This document shows, one piece after another, positions 1-11,923 of a stretch of 64,000 nucleotides of DNA. The DNA is taken from NCBI RefSeq assembly GCF_037975245.1, contig NC_092581.1, positions 12,057,303-12,121,302 of the forward strand, given 5' to 3'. Origin of the DNA: Apostichopus japonicus. Its lineage: Eukaryota > Echinodermata > Holothuroidea > Aspidochirotida > Stichopodidae. A model generated the notes under the pieces. It did no database searches. It worked only from the letters and a program-made list of their open reading frames with translations, and was not told the DNA's origin. Numbering within the stretch: the first letter of the stretch is position 1; every line of letters begins with the position of its first letter. The position numbers and the translations under genes were made by a program.

Positions 1-359
1 AGATGACAGAAAGAGATACATTCCAAAGAAGTTTAAGATTAGTTCCTCTTTCTGACAAGTCTTTGGTGTGCTTGAAAATCATTACGAGAGAAAGAAGAAA
101 TATCTGAAGATGCTGCAGTTTCCAGAGGCTTTGTCTCCATCACCCCCTAGCCAGCAACTGTTTAACCCCCCTCACCCCCCAATAAGAACTTCCCTAATTA
201 CCATTCTGTATTGGCCTGTTTCCACAAGTTTTTCTTGATCTGATTCTATCATGGTTTCTTCTACAACAAATTTTGCAGACATCATTTATACTTGTTTTTT
301 TTTTAATTTTCTTCTCAATATATTGATTCTAATATTAAAGCTACTGTAAATGTCCATAC

Positions 360-494
360 CTGTATTTTATGCAGTTTGAAATGAACACTCGTGAAATGGT
401 CGGACTGTCTGAGATGAAACCAGACTCCGGGGTTGTACGTCCTTCTGAGAGGACCGGCTACTGGCTTACTGATCATGTTGGATTTAAAGTCAGC
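360..494 (-). CDS. VPS13A: VPS13A/C exon w55, last exon in window
   Basis: 45 codons, phase 0 to 0. GPLRRTYNPGVWFHLRQSDH then FTSVHFKLHKIQ matches human IALRRNYLPALKVEYNTSAHQSSFRIQIYRIQIQ. CTTAG acceptor, GTATGG donor. The protein continues beyond position 1; no stop codon or terminal exon lies in positions 1-359. Confidence 0.95.
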
Positions 495-1039
495 CTAAGA
501 TGAAGAAAGAAATACATATAATGTTACAAACAAGTGAAGACTGATAACATTTAACTAATAGAGACTAACATCTTTTGATGGATCACACCAGCAGGTACAA
601 TCACCCCCTTCAGCCCCACTCCCCCCCCCCTTACTCAAGATACAAGGAAAAATTCACCCCAGAAGATTGATAACATGTAATAGATATGTTGGTAGTTGGA
701 TCCCTCCAACAAGTATGATGACCCACCCCCCCCCCCTCTCTCCATCCAGATAAAAGGAAAAAATTACCCATGAAGACTGACAACATGTAATAAATAGCTC
801 TGATGGTTGGTGGATCGTCCAACACATACATCATCTTTGTCTCTACAGTTTGTATATGTGTAACATTTATTATTATTATTGCTGAGCCTTGCAGTCATGA
901 TGAAACTCTGTGCTAACCCTGTTCACTATCATTGGTTTCTTGCTACGGGTGCTATAAAGCCATGCTCAAGTTTGAAACGTTAACGTTGCTGAGGTATTTT
1001 GGTTCTCCCTGCATTGTACTCATGGTACCCATGACTTAC

Positions 1040-1279
1040 CTCCAATGCCCCTTCTATCTCCACTGTTTCCTCTCCCTGTTTAAATCGATCTTCCAGAAGA
1101 CCAGACAGTTCCATCGTCAGTGCTTTCCATTTATCTGGTTTAGTCTCAACTTCCCACTTGGCTGGACTGCTGAACAAGCTGATGTATGCTACCTCCTCGT
1201 AATGAGCATTGATAAGTGACAAACCAACGCCATTTATGCTGGCAAATAACTCCAGTTTAGCCTGTTCTGAGACGTAGGC
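1040..1279 (-). CDS. VPS13A: VPS13A/C exon w54, SLINAHYEEVAYISL
   Basis: 80 codons, phase 0 to 0. INGVGLSLINAHYEEVAYIS and WEVETKPDKWKALTMELSGL match human LQDVGISLVNNYTKQEVAYIGITS and WETKPKKKARWKPMSVK. This opens the region called APT1 or ATG_C-proximal in the family. ACAG acceptor, GTAAGT donor. Confidence 0.97.
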
Positions 1280-2078
1280 CTGTTAGGTTAAAAAACGAAA
1301 AAACCTCAAAAAGTTATTTACACTACCAAAATTACTACAGCAGTATAAACATAACCAAATGTTATTGGGTAAGGGTGTGCATAAGGTGTGCATAAAGGGC
1401 AATGTTTACCGACACTGGTCTTAGATTAGTCTCACCTGATTCCATGGCCGCAGATCAGTCTTGGATAATGGTGGGGACGCGAGTCTGTTCTCTGATACTA
1501 TCTTAGCGGAGCGAGGCGATGGGTTCGCGAGGAGTGTACATGAAATGTTTGGCAAATATACCTCCCAGATCGCTGGAAATAACACTTCCCAGACCCAATG
1601 ATGCTCCCGAACCTCCTTAAGTTTTAGTTCTCATGGCTTAGAAATTTAGTTTGGGGAAATACATGGGCGTCTGCAGAAAAAAATCAGGGGACAAATAATC
1701 CAAGTAGACTTTTGTATACAATGGGCCTGGGGTCCTTTCCCAGAAAACAATTATAGACTCCCGCAAATGCAATTTCCGTCCTATATTTAACTGTGGATAA
1801 AATATCATAATATATGAACTGCTGCATGTCATTTGCACAATGCTGGATCAAACTGCGCCAAAGTTCAATACAGGGGAAATTTAAATGCAGTGTTTGGTCA
1901 AGACAAATTGGTGGGGACACGATATATTATGTCCCCACAACTGAATTTTTTTTTTTTGGTTTGCGCCCCTGCCTGATATGATAGCAGACTGTGACAAATC
2001 CATAAAGAAAAATCCAGAATATTAACTTCCTCTTTTCAAGTGGGAACAGTTTCGTACATGTGCCATTTGTAGACTTAC

Positions 2079-2230
2079 CTGAGTAGCCAATCTGGCTATT
2101 TTAGAGCTCTGAGTCACCATGAAGACTCTTTGAAGACCGTCCATATAAGACACCCAGAAGACATTGGTTCTCTCCTTCCTGGCCATGAGAGGATGCTCAA
2201 TAACTCCATCAACCTCAGATTTATCCTCCT
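2079..2230 (-). CDS. VPS13A: VPS13A/C exon w53, FWVSYMDGLQRV
   Basis: Phase 1 to 0. TNVFWVSYMDGLQRVFMVTQ matches human KTIYLVSFFEGLQRIILFTE and IHWVSFLDGRQRVLLFTD. TTCAG acceptor, GTAAGT donor. Confidence 0.96.
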
Positions 2231-2454
2231 CTGAAATAAAAAAAACCCAAAACAGAGACATAAATATTCAAAATATCTTACTTTTTCACTAAAGAATAGA
2301 AGAAGAAATTTTTGAATAATCTTTCTTTCATTCCAAGCAAGCTGTGGCTTATGAATTTTAAGTTGGAGAAGTTGGGTTGCTCGCAACTAAGAGATCTTAC
2401 TTGAGCTTCATTAAAAAAACAAAGAAAAACAAAAAACAAATCAGCCAAACCTTT

Positions 2455-2670
2455 ACTATTAATTACATGACTTACATAATATTACATTACTTGACAGTAC
2501 ATTACATGGCATTATATTACATTTAAATTACTTACATTATATTATATTGCTTACATTACATACATTATATTGCATTAACATTACTTACACTACATTACTT
2601 ACATTACATTAAATGACATTACTACATTGCATTATATTATATAACAGTACATAAGGTTACATTACATTTA
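2455..2670. repeat. degenerate TTACAT simple repeat
   Basis: About 210 bp built from imperfect copies of attacat/acttacat in the intron between w52 and w53. Noncoding simple-sequence DNA. Confidence 0.85.
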
Positions 2671-2699
2671 CAACCTAACTACATGTCTACATTCCCTAC

Positions 2700-2811
2700 C
2701 TTCGTCTGTGCTGTATACACTGGCGTCATCTCCTTCTACGTACAGACCGTCTCCAGGTAACATGCTCCGATGGATGCTATCCATACTAATCACAACTTTA
2801 CCCCAAGAATC
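2700..2811 (-). CDS. VPS13A: VPS13A/C exon w52, linker in VAB region
   Basis: Phase 0 to 1. DSWGKVVISMDSIHRSMLPG then GLYVEGDDASVYSTDE; weakly conserved, at the place of the variable loop before the next conserved strand. GCAG acceptor, GTAGGG donor. Confidence 0.85.
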
Positions 2812-3923
2812 CTGCAGAAAGAAGAAAATTTTACAGTTTAGTTTAACACTGTGGCTTCTTCATTGATGTATGTAAAAACACGTTCTAGAAGTTCCTCTTT
2901 AAACATATATGCACTTTGCACTCCCCCATTTCAGGATAAAACAAACTGTGGGGTAGCGACAAAAATGCTCACTAGAACGATCGTCATATAGATTGCAAAA
3001 GGTTCAGGGAAGCGCTAAAATCTTAGAATACTTTGAGGTTAACTTATTTCCCAAAAGTTAGAAAGCCTGCAAAATCTAATTTGAAACCCTGTCAATGTGA
3101 TGATCATGGTTGAACATCGGTTATGATTATCAAGCCCTCCATTTTCCTACTATGGTTCAGAGAAGTACCAAGCTGGCATGTAACTGTTCCATCCATCCCT
3201 GCTCCAAAAACCGCCACTTAATGTCCAATAGAAGAGAGGATACCTCAGCATCTGACCAATTTCTCAAACACTGATGGATGTTAAAGTACCCAAATTTGCC
3301 GTCACTGCGAAGCAGCCCATGGTGTAGTTGTGTCAAAATCACCTTTCCTAATTCGAAAACCCGAAATACCAAATCCACGGAAGACACTGCTCAACATCAA
3401 TTTCAGAAGGTCAAGATACTCTGTTCCCTTGTGAGGTTTTGAATCGGGTACCTAGAGGCCATGTCGCAGACAATGTTACCACTACACCACACCTACACCT
3501 TAGGAAAACTTTTTCGATACAAACTAGGGTTCCAACCAGAGACCTCAGGTTTACAGGCCCTGTGCTTTTACGAAGTGATTTATCACACCTTTAATATGAT
3601 CATCAATGTTTGTCATTGTTTCATAGGCATCCAAAGAGCTAACATCAGAAGTGCAAGTGAAGCATATGATTCTGACAGTATGTACAGAACTGACAGAAAT
3701 CGGGAAGTTTTTTGAAGCAAATTATTCTCATGGAAGCTGCATTTCTTCCCAAGGGTGTGAAATGTTGGGAATTGTATTGTTTCCATATAAAAGAAATGCT
3801 GTAGATGGAAGGTTTTGATACAATAACAAATTTTCCTACCAAGAGTTTCGAGATGTGTCCTCAGCTGTGCTGGTATAAATGAAAGTTGACTTGTTTTTAA
3901 TGATTTTACGAGGTGTTACATAC

Positions 3924-4059
3924 CCTGTTCATAATACAGTCGAATGAGATCTTGTTCCTGTTGTACAGGTTCCACGTGAGTACCCTGTCAGCGCTAGGAT
4001 CATCCCAGGTGTATAGCATGCTCTGGTGGGGCCGTAGCAACAGACGACCTCCGACATTC
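3924..4059 (-). CDS. VPS13A: VPS13A/C exon w51, MLYTWDDPSADR
   Basis: Phase 2 to 0. GGRLLLRPHQSMLYTWDDPS then ADRVLTWNLYNRNK matches human EDSLPPGKAVFYTWADPVGSRRLKWRC. TTTAG acceptor, GTATGT donor. Confidence 0.96.
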
Positions 4060-4215
4060 CTAAAATGTGAAAAGGATAGTAAATATAACAATTTATGAAT
4101 CAAATGGACATACAAAAATACCTCTTACAGTCAAAATAGTGGTGTATATTAGACATTGTGTGCGAACTTGAAAAGATTGTAATGGAGTCAACTCAGAATG
4201 CCAAAAAAACCCTAC

Positions 4216-4349
4216 TTTTGATTAAATCGTAGATTGATATCGTCACAGAGGTTATCCAATCGAACTGGAGCCTGGCCAGTACTGTATTGACAGAACGTAA
4301 CCGTCGTTGGACCTTGTATACCGCCCTCAACTTGGACAGTCAGAGCCGA
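4216..4349 (-). CDS. VPS13A: VPS13A/C exon w50, TTVTFCQYSTGQAP
   Basis: Phase 0 to 2. VEGGIQGPTTVTFCQYSTGQ then APVRLDNLCDDINLRFNQ matches human GGILVDVNTAEHSTVITFSDYHEGSAPALIMNHTPWDILTYKQ. ATTTAG acceptor, GTAGGG donor. Easily overlooked: it is short and lies in a poor open-frame context. Confidence 0.93.
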
Positions 4350-4910
4350 CTAAATACAGCAAATTCAAAGAAAGGTCAGAGAGAAAAGATTACAAGTACA
4401 AAAAATTAATACGGAAGCTTAGAAAAGTACATGGCAATATTAACGATTTAAAAAAAAACACCAAAGTCATTCCAGGAAATCCACCAACCTAAATACCTAT
4501 GCAAAATAAATAATAATGACCTGACCGAAACTGCATATAAACGGTCAAATCAAAGTGAATTCTCCCCTCAACCACCTTTTCACAACCATGCTAATAAAAA
4601 ATTCTCCTTATAATAAAAGTAATAAAAATACATTTGGCATTTTTCCCCTGTTATATCGATACAAAAAGATGTATTTAGAAATAAGATCTCTATTTACCCC
4701 TAGCCCCCACAACTTACAATTAATGACTTTGTTATACTGAAGTACATTTTAACACACACACCAACTGGACAGACACAGACCCTTGCATTCTAATCAAAGT
4801 GTTTAACTAAACTGTTTCTTCTCTTACCAACCAATTATCACCTCTTCCTCCAAACCACTCACTTCATCCATAGTGCTGCCTCTTACATTGCCATATGTTA
4901 TATGACTTAC

Positions 4911-5042
4911 CCCTCTCTCCATTCTTAACACCGTTGTGTTTGGTGTGCTGATGCTAAAAGGACGAGATGTCAGTATGTCTGGTGTAGTCGCCTTCCTTGC
5001 CAGTAATTTCATGGAGAGAGTACCGGGCCAGAAAGGTAGAAC
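4911..5042 (-). CDS. VPS13A: VPS13A/C exon w49, VLPFWPGTLS
   Basis: 44 codons, phase 0 to 0. VLPFWPGTLSMKLLARKA matches human CLPFWPESLSGKLCVRV. ACAG acceptor, GTAAGT donor. The frame stays open for 28 further codons into the intron, but that extension has no counterpart in the family. Confidence 0.94.
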
Positions 5043-5785
5043 CTGTTAAAACAAAAGGACAAGACTGAATTTAATGCAATATGCAAATTAATTAGTCACA
5101 AAAATATTAATTAAAATTTTTTCAAATTTGCTAATAGCACAGACCATGCATACAGAGCCTGTACACACACAAATTAAAGTGGACACAAGATATAAATGTG
5201 AACACAAGATATTTAAAGTGGACTTCAGAATGGGGTTGCCAGTTTTAAGACACTGATAGAGCTTTATATAGGCATATACCACGTTCAAAATAGGTAGCTT
5301 TCTAAAAACAAACTGCATTTAGGATATGTGTGTTGATACTTTAATAGCAAATTATCAAGCATATTGACAATTTGAACCGCCTATCTAAAAAATCTGATGA
5401 TACTAGAAGATTTCAAGACTGAATGGTTACAAAATATCTGCTCTGCCCTATTGGCTCCTGAGGTGGGTTGATGTCAAGTACCTCAAACATTTAAAAACAA
5501 AACAAAAATACCAATAACCATCGCCAAGTTTGATAAATTATTCCAGGCCTTGAAATTTCACCAGTGTTCCTTGCCTTATTCTTAAACAAACCTGGATGCC
5601 ATAGAATGTGCATCTCCTGAAAATGTTTGCCTCCAGTCTTCTGTGTCAATATGTGTCTGGAATATTTATTTCTGCAATATTAACTCCACCCAAAAGTGGT
5701 TCCCCAGTTGCTACTTGTGCAGGCTTAACGTGCACTTACACTCTGGGCCCATTCTTAGCCCCACCCTCCCTTCAATGTAAATCAG

Positions 5786-6432
5786 GATATGTACTCAACT
5801 TTCCTGGTTTAATGTTGACCCACACCCCTGCTTTGACCCCTTCCTCTGCATAAGAGAGAGTAATATCTGTGTCCTCATGATGTACTCACCTCTCCTGGTT
5901 TAATGTTGACCCACACCCCTGCTTTGACCCCTCCCTCATGATGTACTCACCTGTCCTGGTTTAATGTTGACCCACACCCCTGCTTTGACCCCTCCCTCAT
6001 GATGTACTCACCTCTTCTGGTTTAATGTTGACCCACACCCCTGCTTTGACCCCTCCCTCATGATGTACTCACCTGTCCTGGTTTAATGTTGACCCACACC
6101 CCTGCTTTGACCCCTTCCTCATGATGTACTCACCTCTCCTGGTTTAATGTTGACCCACACCCCTGCTTTGACCCCTTCCTCATGATGTACTCACCTCTCC
6201 TGGTATAATGTTGACCCACACCCCTGCTTTGACCCCTTTCTCATGATGTACTCACCTCTCCTGGTTTAATGTTGACCCACACCCCTGCTTTGACCCCTTC
6301 CTCACAGTGTACTCACCTATTCTGGTTTAATGTTGACCTACACCCCTGCTTTGACCCCTTCCTCATGATGAACTCACCTCTCCTGGTTTAATGTTGACCC
6401 ACACCCCTGCTTTGACCCCTTCCTCTACATAA
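5786..6432. repeat. 60-61 bp minisatellite carrying w48 exon end plus splice donor
   Basis: Ten or so copies spaced 60-61 bp. Each contains, in minus sense, the last 45 bases of exon w48 (VKAGVWVNIKPGE) and, except in the most decayed left-most copy, the GTGAGT donor. ACTCAC occurs near 5884, 5944, 6005, 6066, 6127, 6188, 6249, 6310 and 6372; only the last is the real exon border. The left-most copy carries a longer stretch of exon sequence (about 5850-5872). Confidence 0.95.
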
Positions 6433-6530
6433 GAGAGAGTAATATCTGTGTGATTCTGGATGAGGAAGTATGGCATCAAAGTCACAATCTTCGTCAGCGA
6501 GAGATTGGATAACCTAATATCCATCCAAAA
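6378..6530 (-). CDS. VPS13A: VPS13A/C exon w48; 3' end and donor amplified into the intron
   Basis: 51 codons, phase 0 to 0. MDIRLSNLSLTKIVTLMPYF then LIQNHTDITLSYVEEG matches human IDLSSFNITRIVTFTPFYMIKNKSKYHISVAEEG. Ends VKAGVWVNIKPGE. TTTAG acceptor. The donor is GTGAGT at the right-most of about nine identical-looking copies; reading through it meets TGA within five codons, so the first copy is the one that keeps the protein intact. Confidence 0.95.
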
Positions 6531-7456
6531 CTAAAACAGACAGAAAAATAAATAGGAAATCGCTGGGATAATGAATGAAGAAAAGATGCTAAATCTAGAC
6601 ATAATGGCAGGCACATAATCATAAAGTAACTTATAATAATAATAATAATTATAATAATAACTTGACTCAATATCGAGTAAAATATGTTCAGCTTGCACGT
6701 ATGTAAAGTTGCAATGTACCTTTGTGCTTGCATCAGCAACAAATTTAAACCTTGTGGTGGATACTATCTGTTTATGACAAGTGTTATCATTTCCTGGGTA
6801 ATCAATTCTGCAACCTCATGTCATACTAACCATGAAAAACACAGACTTCATTCAAGAGGCATTTATTTGAGTATATGTCTCATATATTGCTGGAAATAAC
6901 CTTTGGGTTTTTATCTAGGAAAAAGAATCTTAAAGCTAGTGGCCTTTGATGCCATAAGGTGCAAACAAACACTAAAAGGAATGATTTTACTTAAGCAGCA
7001 GAGTTGCAAATGATTCACTCCACTTTAAGGTCGACTCAAAAGTCATTATCACCGACTTTTCCTGACTCAAGTTGAGTCGCTGGCTCAAGGTTACCATATT
7101 TTACCTCGAATAGGAAAAAACATAATTGACAAACTTAGCTTCTGAAATTTAGTGACTTGAGTCTTGACTCAATTACAACACTGGTTAAATAGTAGATAAT
7201 AGACTATACTAGAACTCATTAAACTTCAAAGGGAAGTACAGATTAATTTTTATCAATCTATTATATTCCATGGCAAAGAATAATCAAATTTATTGAAGAT
7301 ATAAAACCAGTTTTGCAATACATTAATAAATTAATGACGGTATGACTAAATACAAAACTAAATGCATGAAACACATAAACTAAGAAAGAATAAAACAAAC
7401 AAAGAATAATTGAATAAGTTATAGATTCATTGAAACTCTGGCTTTTGATGACCTAC

Positions 7457-7567
7457 CTGGTAAGTTCTGTCATGATCTTCATCCCTGCAAATAATCACCC
7501 CAGAACTACCCACGGTGTCCAGAGAGAAGGACGTGGACCAGACCGAGTCAAAGACTCGTAGTTTAGC
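7457..7567 (-). CDS. VPS13A: VPS13A/C exon w47, FSLDTVGSSG
   Basis: 37 codons, phase 0 to 0. AKLRVFDSVWSTSFSLDTVG then SSGVIICRDED matches human VQLMVTDSELSNQFSIDTVGSHGAVKCKG, a near-invariant A/C signature. ACAG acceptor, GTAGGT donor. Confidence 0.97.
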
Positions 7568-7739
7568 CTGTTGAAACAGAGATCGGGACGGACTGATCAT
7601 CTTGATTTCATTTGCCTCTTTGCTTCATTTCTTAAATCACTGTGATACATTACATCAAATGTCTTGTCACATGTCATATGCTTTTGAAGACGTTTTGAGA
7701 CATGCACTGACTAATCATCAGGGATGAGCCTGGCATAAA

Positions 7740-9330
7740 AAAACTAGAGCACCAATGGTGCAGAAGCTCATACCTTTTCGAGCTCAAAAATGTAGGGCCC
7801 ACAAAACTTTATGGCCCACCAAATTTCAGGCCATTTTTCAGATTCCACCAATTTTGGGCCCATGAGGCCAAACATTTTAGTTTCAAAGACAATTTTGAGC
7901 TCCTCCCCCTGTTCCCCCTCCATAAACAAGGCGGTTCTCAAACCTCTAGTCTCGCCTAGTTACGCGACAGTGTGTTAGAGTTAATACCAAATATAAAGTT
8001 ATTTGCAGGCAGAAATGGACACTGGTAAGCAGGACTCTTAGGCAGTAATAGATTCCATTAGAAGACTAATTTTCAGGCAGTATTGGTCATTGTTAGGCAT
8101 GAATCCCAGGCAGTACGGAGTACTGCTCTATACATGTATGGTTCCCAGGCAGTTCTGGGTTAGGTTTATAACAAGTATTATCTGGCCCTTTTCAACAGTA
8201 AAGGTCATCATATAGAGCCACCCAAGGCCTATTATACCAGTTAGGGAGACTGGACAAGCACTCCTTCCCAAAATTTTGGCAACCCCCCCTCCTCCGTTAG
8301 CAGAATCCTGGCCACACCACTGGCTATAATTCCTATTTTCCCCCTTTAAATCCTATTTTACCCACTCTCTCAAACAATACCACTGACCTAAACTTTCTCC
8401 CCTCTACCTGAGCAGACATAACTTCACAAGCACTCCTTCCCAAAATTTTGGCTGGCTGCCTACATACCTCAGGCTCAAAGACTTCTAAGAATCGGCAAGT
8501 GCTGATTGGCTATAGGGCTCTCATGCTTACAGTTCAACAGTTAATAACTCCCAATCCTGCTTTAATTCCACTAACAGCCTCTGCAGAGCTTAACCACAAA
8601 TGTAAACAAACACTGCAGAGACTGGGAGACAAATTAAAGGAGCTTTGGAAAAAGGTGAAGGCTCAGATTTTTTTAAACAATGGGGATTAATTGTAATTAA
8701 TTAACTTTTGACCAAAAATTATTAGGCATCACCTTATTCATACACAATCCAACAATCATCAGTTCAACTTTGAATATGATCCATCAAAATCTTGAGGAGA
8801 TTGAGATATTTGAAAATATTACAAAGAATGACCCCCGATGACCCCCTAAATGACATTTGACCTCAATTTTCCGAACACCCCTCGTAACCCTCATCCCGAG
8901 GAACGTTGTGACCAAGTTTCATTATAACTGGCCATACACTGTACGAACGGAAGCAATTTGAAAATATAGGGCCGCGGCCCGGGCCACAAAAGACCCCTAG
9001 TTGATCTTTGATCTCAAATTCATGAACACTCTGAAGGTAAAACTTGCATAGTACTATCGTGACAAACCCTCAACATTGTACCATGGAATCTGTAGGAGAA
9101 GAAGCATTTTGCGTATTTCCACAAAATGGCCCATTACGGCCCACAGGTGACCTTTGACCCCAAATTTCTCTCTCATCTCTGATGGCCCTATACCCAATGG
9201 TCCTTGTGTCCAAGTTTCATGAAATTCCATTAAACACTGTGCGAGCGGTTTTACCAATTGTTGACGGATAGAGTGATAGACGCCGCACTGTAACAATAGC
9301 TCACACCAGCATGCTGGTATGAGCTAAAAA
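7740..9330. repeat. probable dispersed noncoding repeat with terminal hairpin and internal trimer
   Basis: The intron between w46 and w47 has a block with three spaced copies (about 146 bp apart) of a tgacctttgacc-like sequence near 8856, 9003 and 9148, each followed by ccaagtttcat-type text. It ends in a 28-nt near-perfect inverted repeat (9298-9325) and an A run. A 25-bp direct repeat (around 8254-8280 and 8427-8452) lies inside. The outer limits are uncertain; this looks like a nonautonomous mobile-element relic. Confidence 0.5.
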
Positions 9331-9434
9331 TCACAGAACTTTGCAAAAGTTGCGGTATAGGCTCCAGTTTGCGTATACTACAGAGTGTTAGGATAATAGT
9401 TTTTGTCCCCGAGGTAGAAAAGAAATCACGGATA

Positions 9435-9452
9435 TTCCGCGAATTCGCGGAA
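9435..9452. repeat. perfect 18-bp palindrome
   Basis: TTCCGCGAATTCGCGGAA reads identically on both strands. Isolated CpG-rich island in the intron between w46 and w47. Confidence 0.9.
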
Positions 9453-9705
9453 AAAGCTCATGCCTGAATCATGAAACACAGCATCAATAGAAAACCTCTT
9501 TGGAAAAGTTGTTCAGTTTTTGTAGCAAAGAGTTGCAGAACACTCTAGAAAGTATCCACGAGGAATAAAATTTTAAAAATAAACAATTTTGAGTCACTCT
9601 CTGTCAGGACATGTTTGATATATATTTCTGTCTATTATTAGCTATCTGTATGTATGTATGTCTGTCTGTCTGTCTCTATGTCAGTGTGTTTTATACGGGC
9701 GTTAC

Positions 9706-9789
9706 CTTTCTTCTCTTCGTGCTGGAGAAGTTAAAGAGCACCGGATCGGCCAAGGAATGCGTGCTGAACACCTTCCGGGACCTTGAAGC
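9706..9789 (-). CDS. VPS13A: VPS13A/C exon w46, VAB region ADPVLFNFS
   Basis: 28 codons, phase 0 to 0. KVFSTHSLADPVLFNFSS aligns with human RKHPPNYKKPVLFSFQP. GCAG acceptor with a long pyrimidine tract; GTAACG donor. A TGTC/TGTA microsatellite lies just beyond the donor. Confidence 0.93.
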
Positions 9790-10776
9790 CTGCAAGAGAA
9801 AGAGGTAACATATTTATGTAGAACTGAGGACATAATTTATATGCAGGGGTTGATCAAGGAGGAAGGAGCCCAGTGGGCCGGTGCCCCCTTTAACAGGCAT
9901 TCCTTTATCTTATGCACTATTATTTTGGTAGTAATATGGTATCTAGGCTGATATATTGCCCCTGCCCTTCCCCCCCCCCCCCCCACTTTGAGAAATCCTG
10001 GATATGCCACTGCTATTCATTATTATTCTCTTGTTTGTAACTTCAAGAAAATTTGATAGCAAACGTCTCAACTAATCTATATAAGTAATTTATTACAGCT
10101 CTATTCTGCTTCATGGCAATATTTCAAAATGTGATATTTTTGCTGCAACATCCATTTATTCCTTTCTAGTTTGGAAATGGGATTTGGTGGAACGTTTGCT
10201 TCGTTGTTAAAATATATCTTGTGAACTCAAGCCTTCATCACAATGTGACTGGGTTATTTTTTTCAAAGAGTATGTGAGGAACATGATAAGCACATATGAA
10301 AGGAAGGCAGAAAATACAATTTTGTATCATGATAGTAAAAACGAAATATGCAAACAGTCTGTCGTAGTAACCTACCAGATTTGCCAGAATAAAGAAATGA
10401 TAAAAAATGGCAAAACCATTCAGATCTCATCACGAGACAAACGTTGGGTACTTTCGTTTCCTGAGCGGAGCATTCACGTAATAAATATCATATAAAAGAG
10501 TCATGAGACCCTTGTGTCTTGTTTGGTCGGGCAGAAGTAACAGACCACGATATCCTCACCTAGATAAACCCCTTTGAAGACTGATGGTAGACACAAAGTT
10601 AACTTTGATTATAATACACCACACACAGGCAAAGAGTTGCCCACATAGGTAAACTTTCTGCAGCTCCCTAGGTTATTCAAAACAGTTTAAAAGCTCATAA
10701 TTTTTCCTTCTCTGCCAGACTATCGAAACTAAAAATCTGCCCTTCATAATGTCATCCTTCAAAGAGAGCTACTCAC

Positions 10777-11082
10777 CCTGATTTCTACGGGCAGTTCTGA
10801 TTTGTTAACGATCCAGTAGGGCGAGTAGAGGAAGATATCCCACGCACCGTCCGTGCTGGTACTGTTTGCGAGTAAGTTCAAATGTTTCTGGTTATTGCCT
10901 GTAGTCTGCATCACCATAGCGACGGTCTCGGTGGCTTTCATCTCTCTGGAGACCATCAACGTACCCTCCCAATTCGATGACAGATACGACTTCACCTGCA
11001 TGGTCATCGTCTGACCCTGGTTCAGGTCCACCGAGTGGACGTCCATCTTCTCTCCTCTCAAGAGAAATTTGAGACCGGTGTC
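10777..11082 (-). CDS. VPS13A: VPS13A/C exon w45, VAB region SPYWIVNKS
   Basis: 102 codons, phase 0 to 0. MDVHSVDLNQGQTMTMQVKS and FLYSPYWIVNKSELPVEIR match human VFTLSEGHSAQ and FHSPYWMVNKTGRMLQY, the best-known VAB signature. The repeat Asn in VNKS is intact. ACAG acceptor, GTGAGT donor. Confidence 0.97.
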
Positions 11083-11224
11083 CTGTAGCAGTAGTAAAGG
11101 AATTTTTAATATAAAATATGGAAGTCATATCCTAAACTTGGGGTGATGACACCAAATTATTGGTCATAACACCTGATTATGACCCCTGGGTTATAAATAG
11201 AAAGGGGGGATCTTTTCAGAGGCA

Positions 11225-11285
11225 GTCTGCTCCAGAGATCCCGCTCGGATCCAAACGTCAGGCCCTCCCAACTTTTGTGTGATTT
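11225..11285 (+). repeat. relic of hammerhead-like retroelement 3' end
   Basis: GATCC (11237-11241) pairs with GGATC (11247-11251), followed by AAACGTCAGGCC. It matches the end of the retroelement at 59.9 kb but lacks the CTGANGA core, so it is a decayed copy. Confidence 0.5.
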
Positions 11286-11794
11286 TTATTGTCCAAGCGA
11301 GAAGAAGACAGAAATCCAGGGATGAGGTAATTTCGGATAAAACACGGCAGTATGTAGGTTTATTGTTAACTTTTGATGGGCCATTCATAAGTTGGTTTGA
11401 TTACATCCAAATTTTTCAGATAAGAAATAAAAAGCAGCATTTCGGGAAGCAAAGAATACATACTGCAGAGAACATTAATAAAATGGAGAAAAACTTGGAA
11501 ATTCGACCTCAAAATTATGCTTTACGACATTCTCTCTTGAAATGTAGATGAGGGGTGAGGGATGAATGAGATGGTTAACTTTACTGATTCATGTGATAAA
11601 TTTTGATGTTTCCCGTAATTTTCTCTTTTTCCGAGTAGGTACGAGAATCTCCGGATTTGTCTCGCCAGTTCAACAACACTCACAAGCGTCTGCCAAAAGC
11701 CTTGTTGGGTACAATGCAAGCTAGGTTTAACAGACATGGGCCTATTATTAGCCACACGATTCTATTACTTAACCTGTAGAAAATAAAGGCTCAC

Positions 11795-11923
11795 CAGGAA
11801 TGAGTAGACAAGGTCATAGGGCAGGAAATTATGCAGAGTTATTGGAGGGTGAATGTGCAGAATGTACGTAGGAGCACGGCTCACACTGGAAGGCTTGTCC
11901 AATTTTAAGACTTCTCTGGTTAC
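11795..11923 (-). CDS. VPS13A: VPS13A/C exon w44, VAB region LHNFLPYDLVYS
   Basis: 43 codons, phase 0 to 0. TYILHIHPPITLHNFLPYDL followed by VYSFL matches human YIMHLWPPILLRNLLPYKIAYYIE, including the repeat Asn. ATAG acceptor, GTGAGC donor. Confidence 0.95.

Noticed and set aside
4834-4910. In-frame extension of exon w49 into the intron (28 codons)
   Set aside because: A GTAAGT donor stands at the border, and exon w50 supplies the conserved continuation in phase; the extension has no counterpart in the family.
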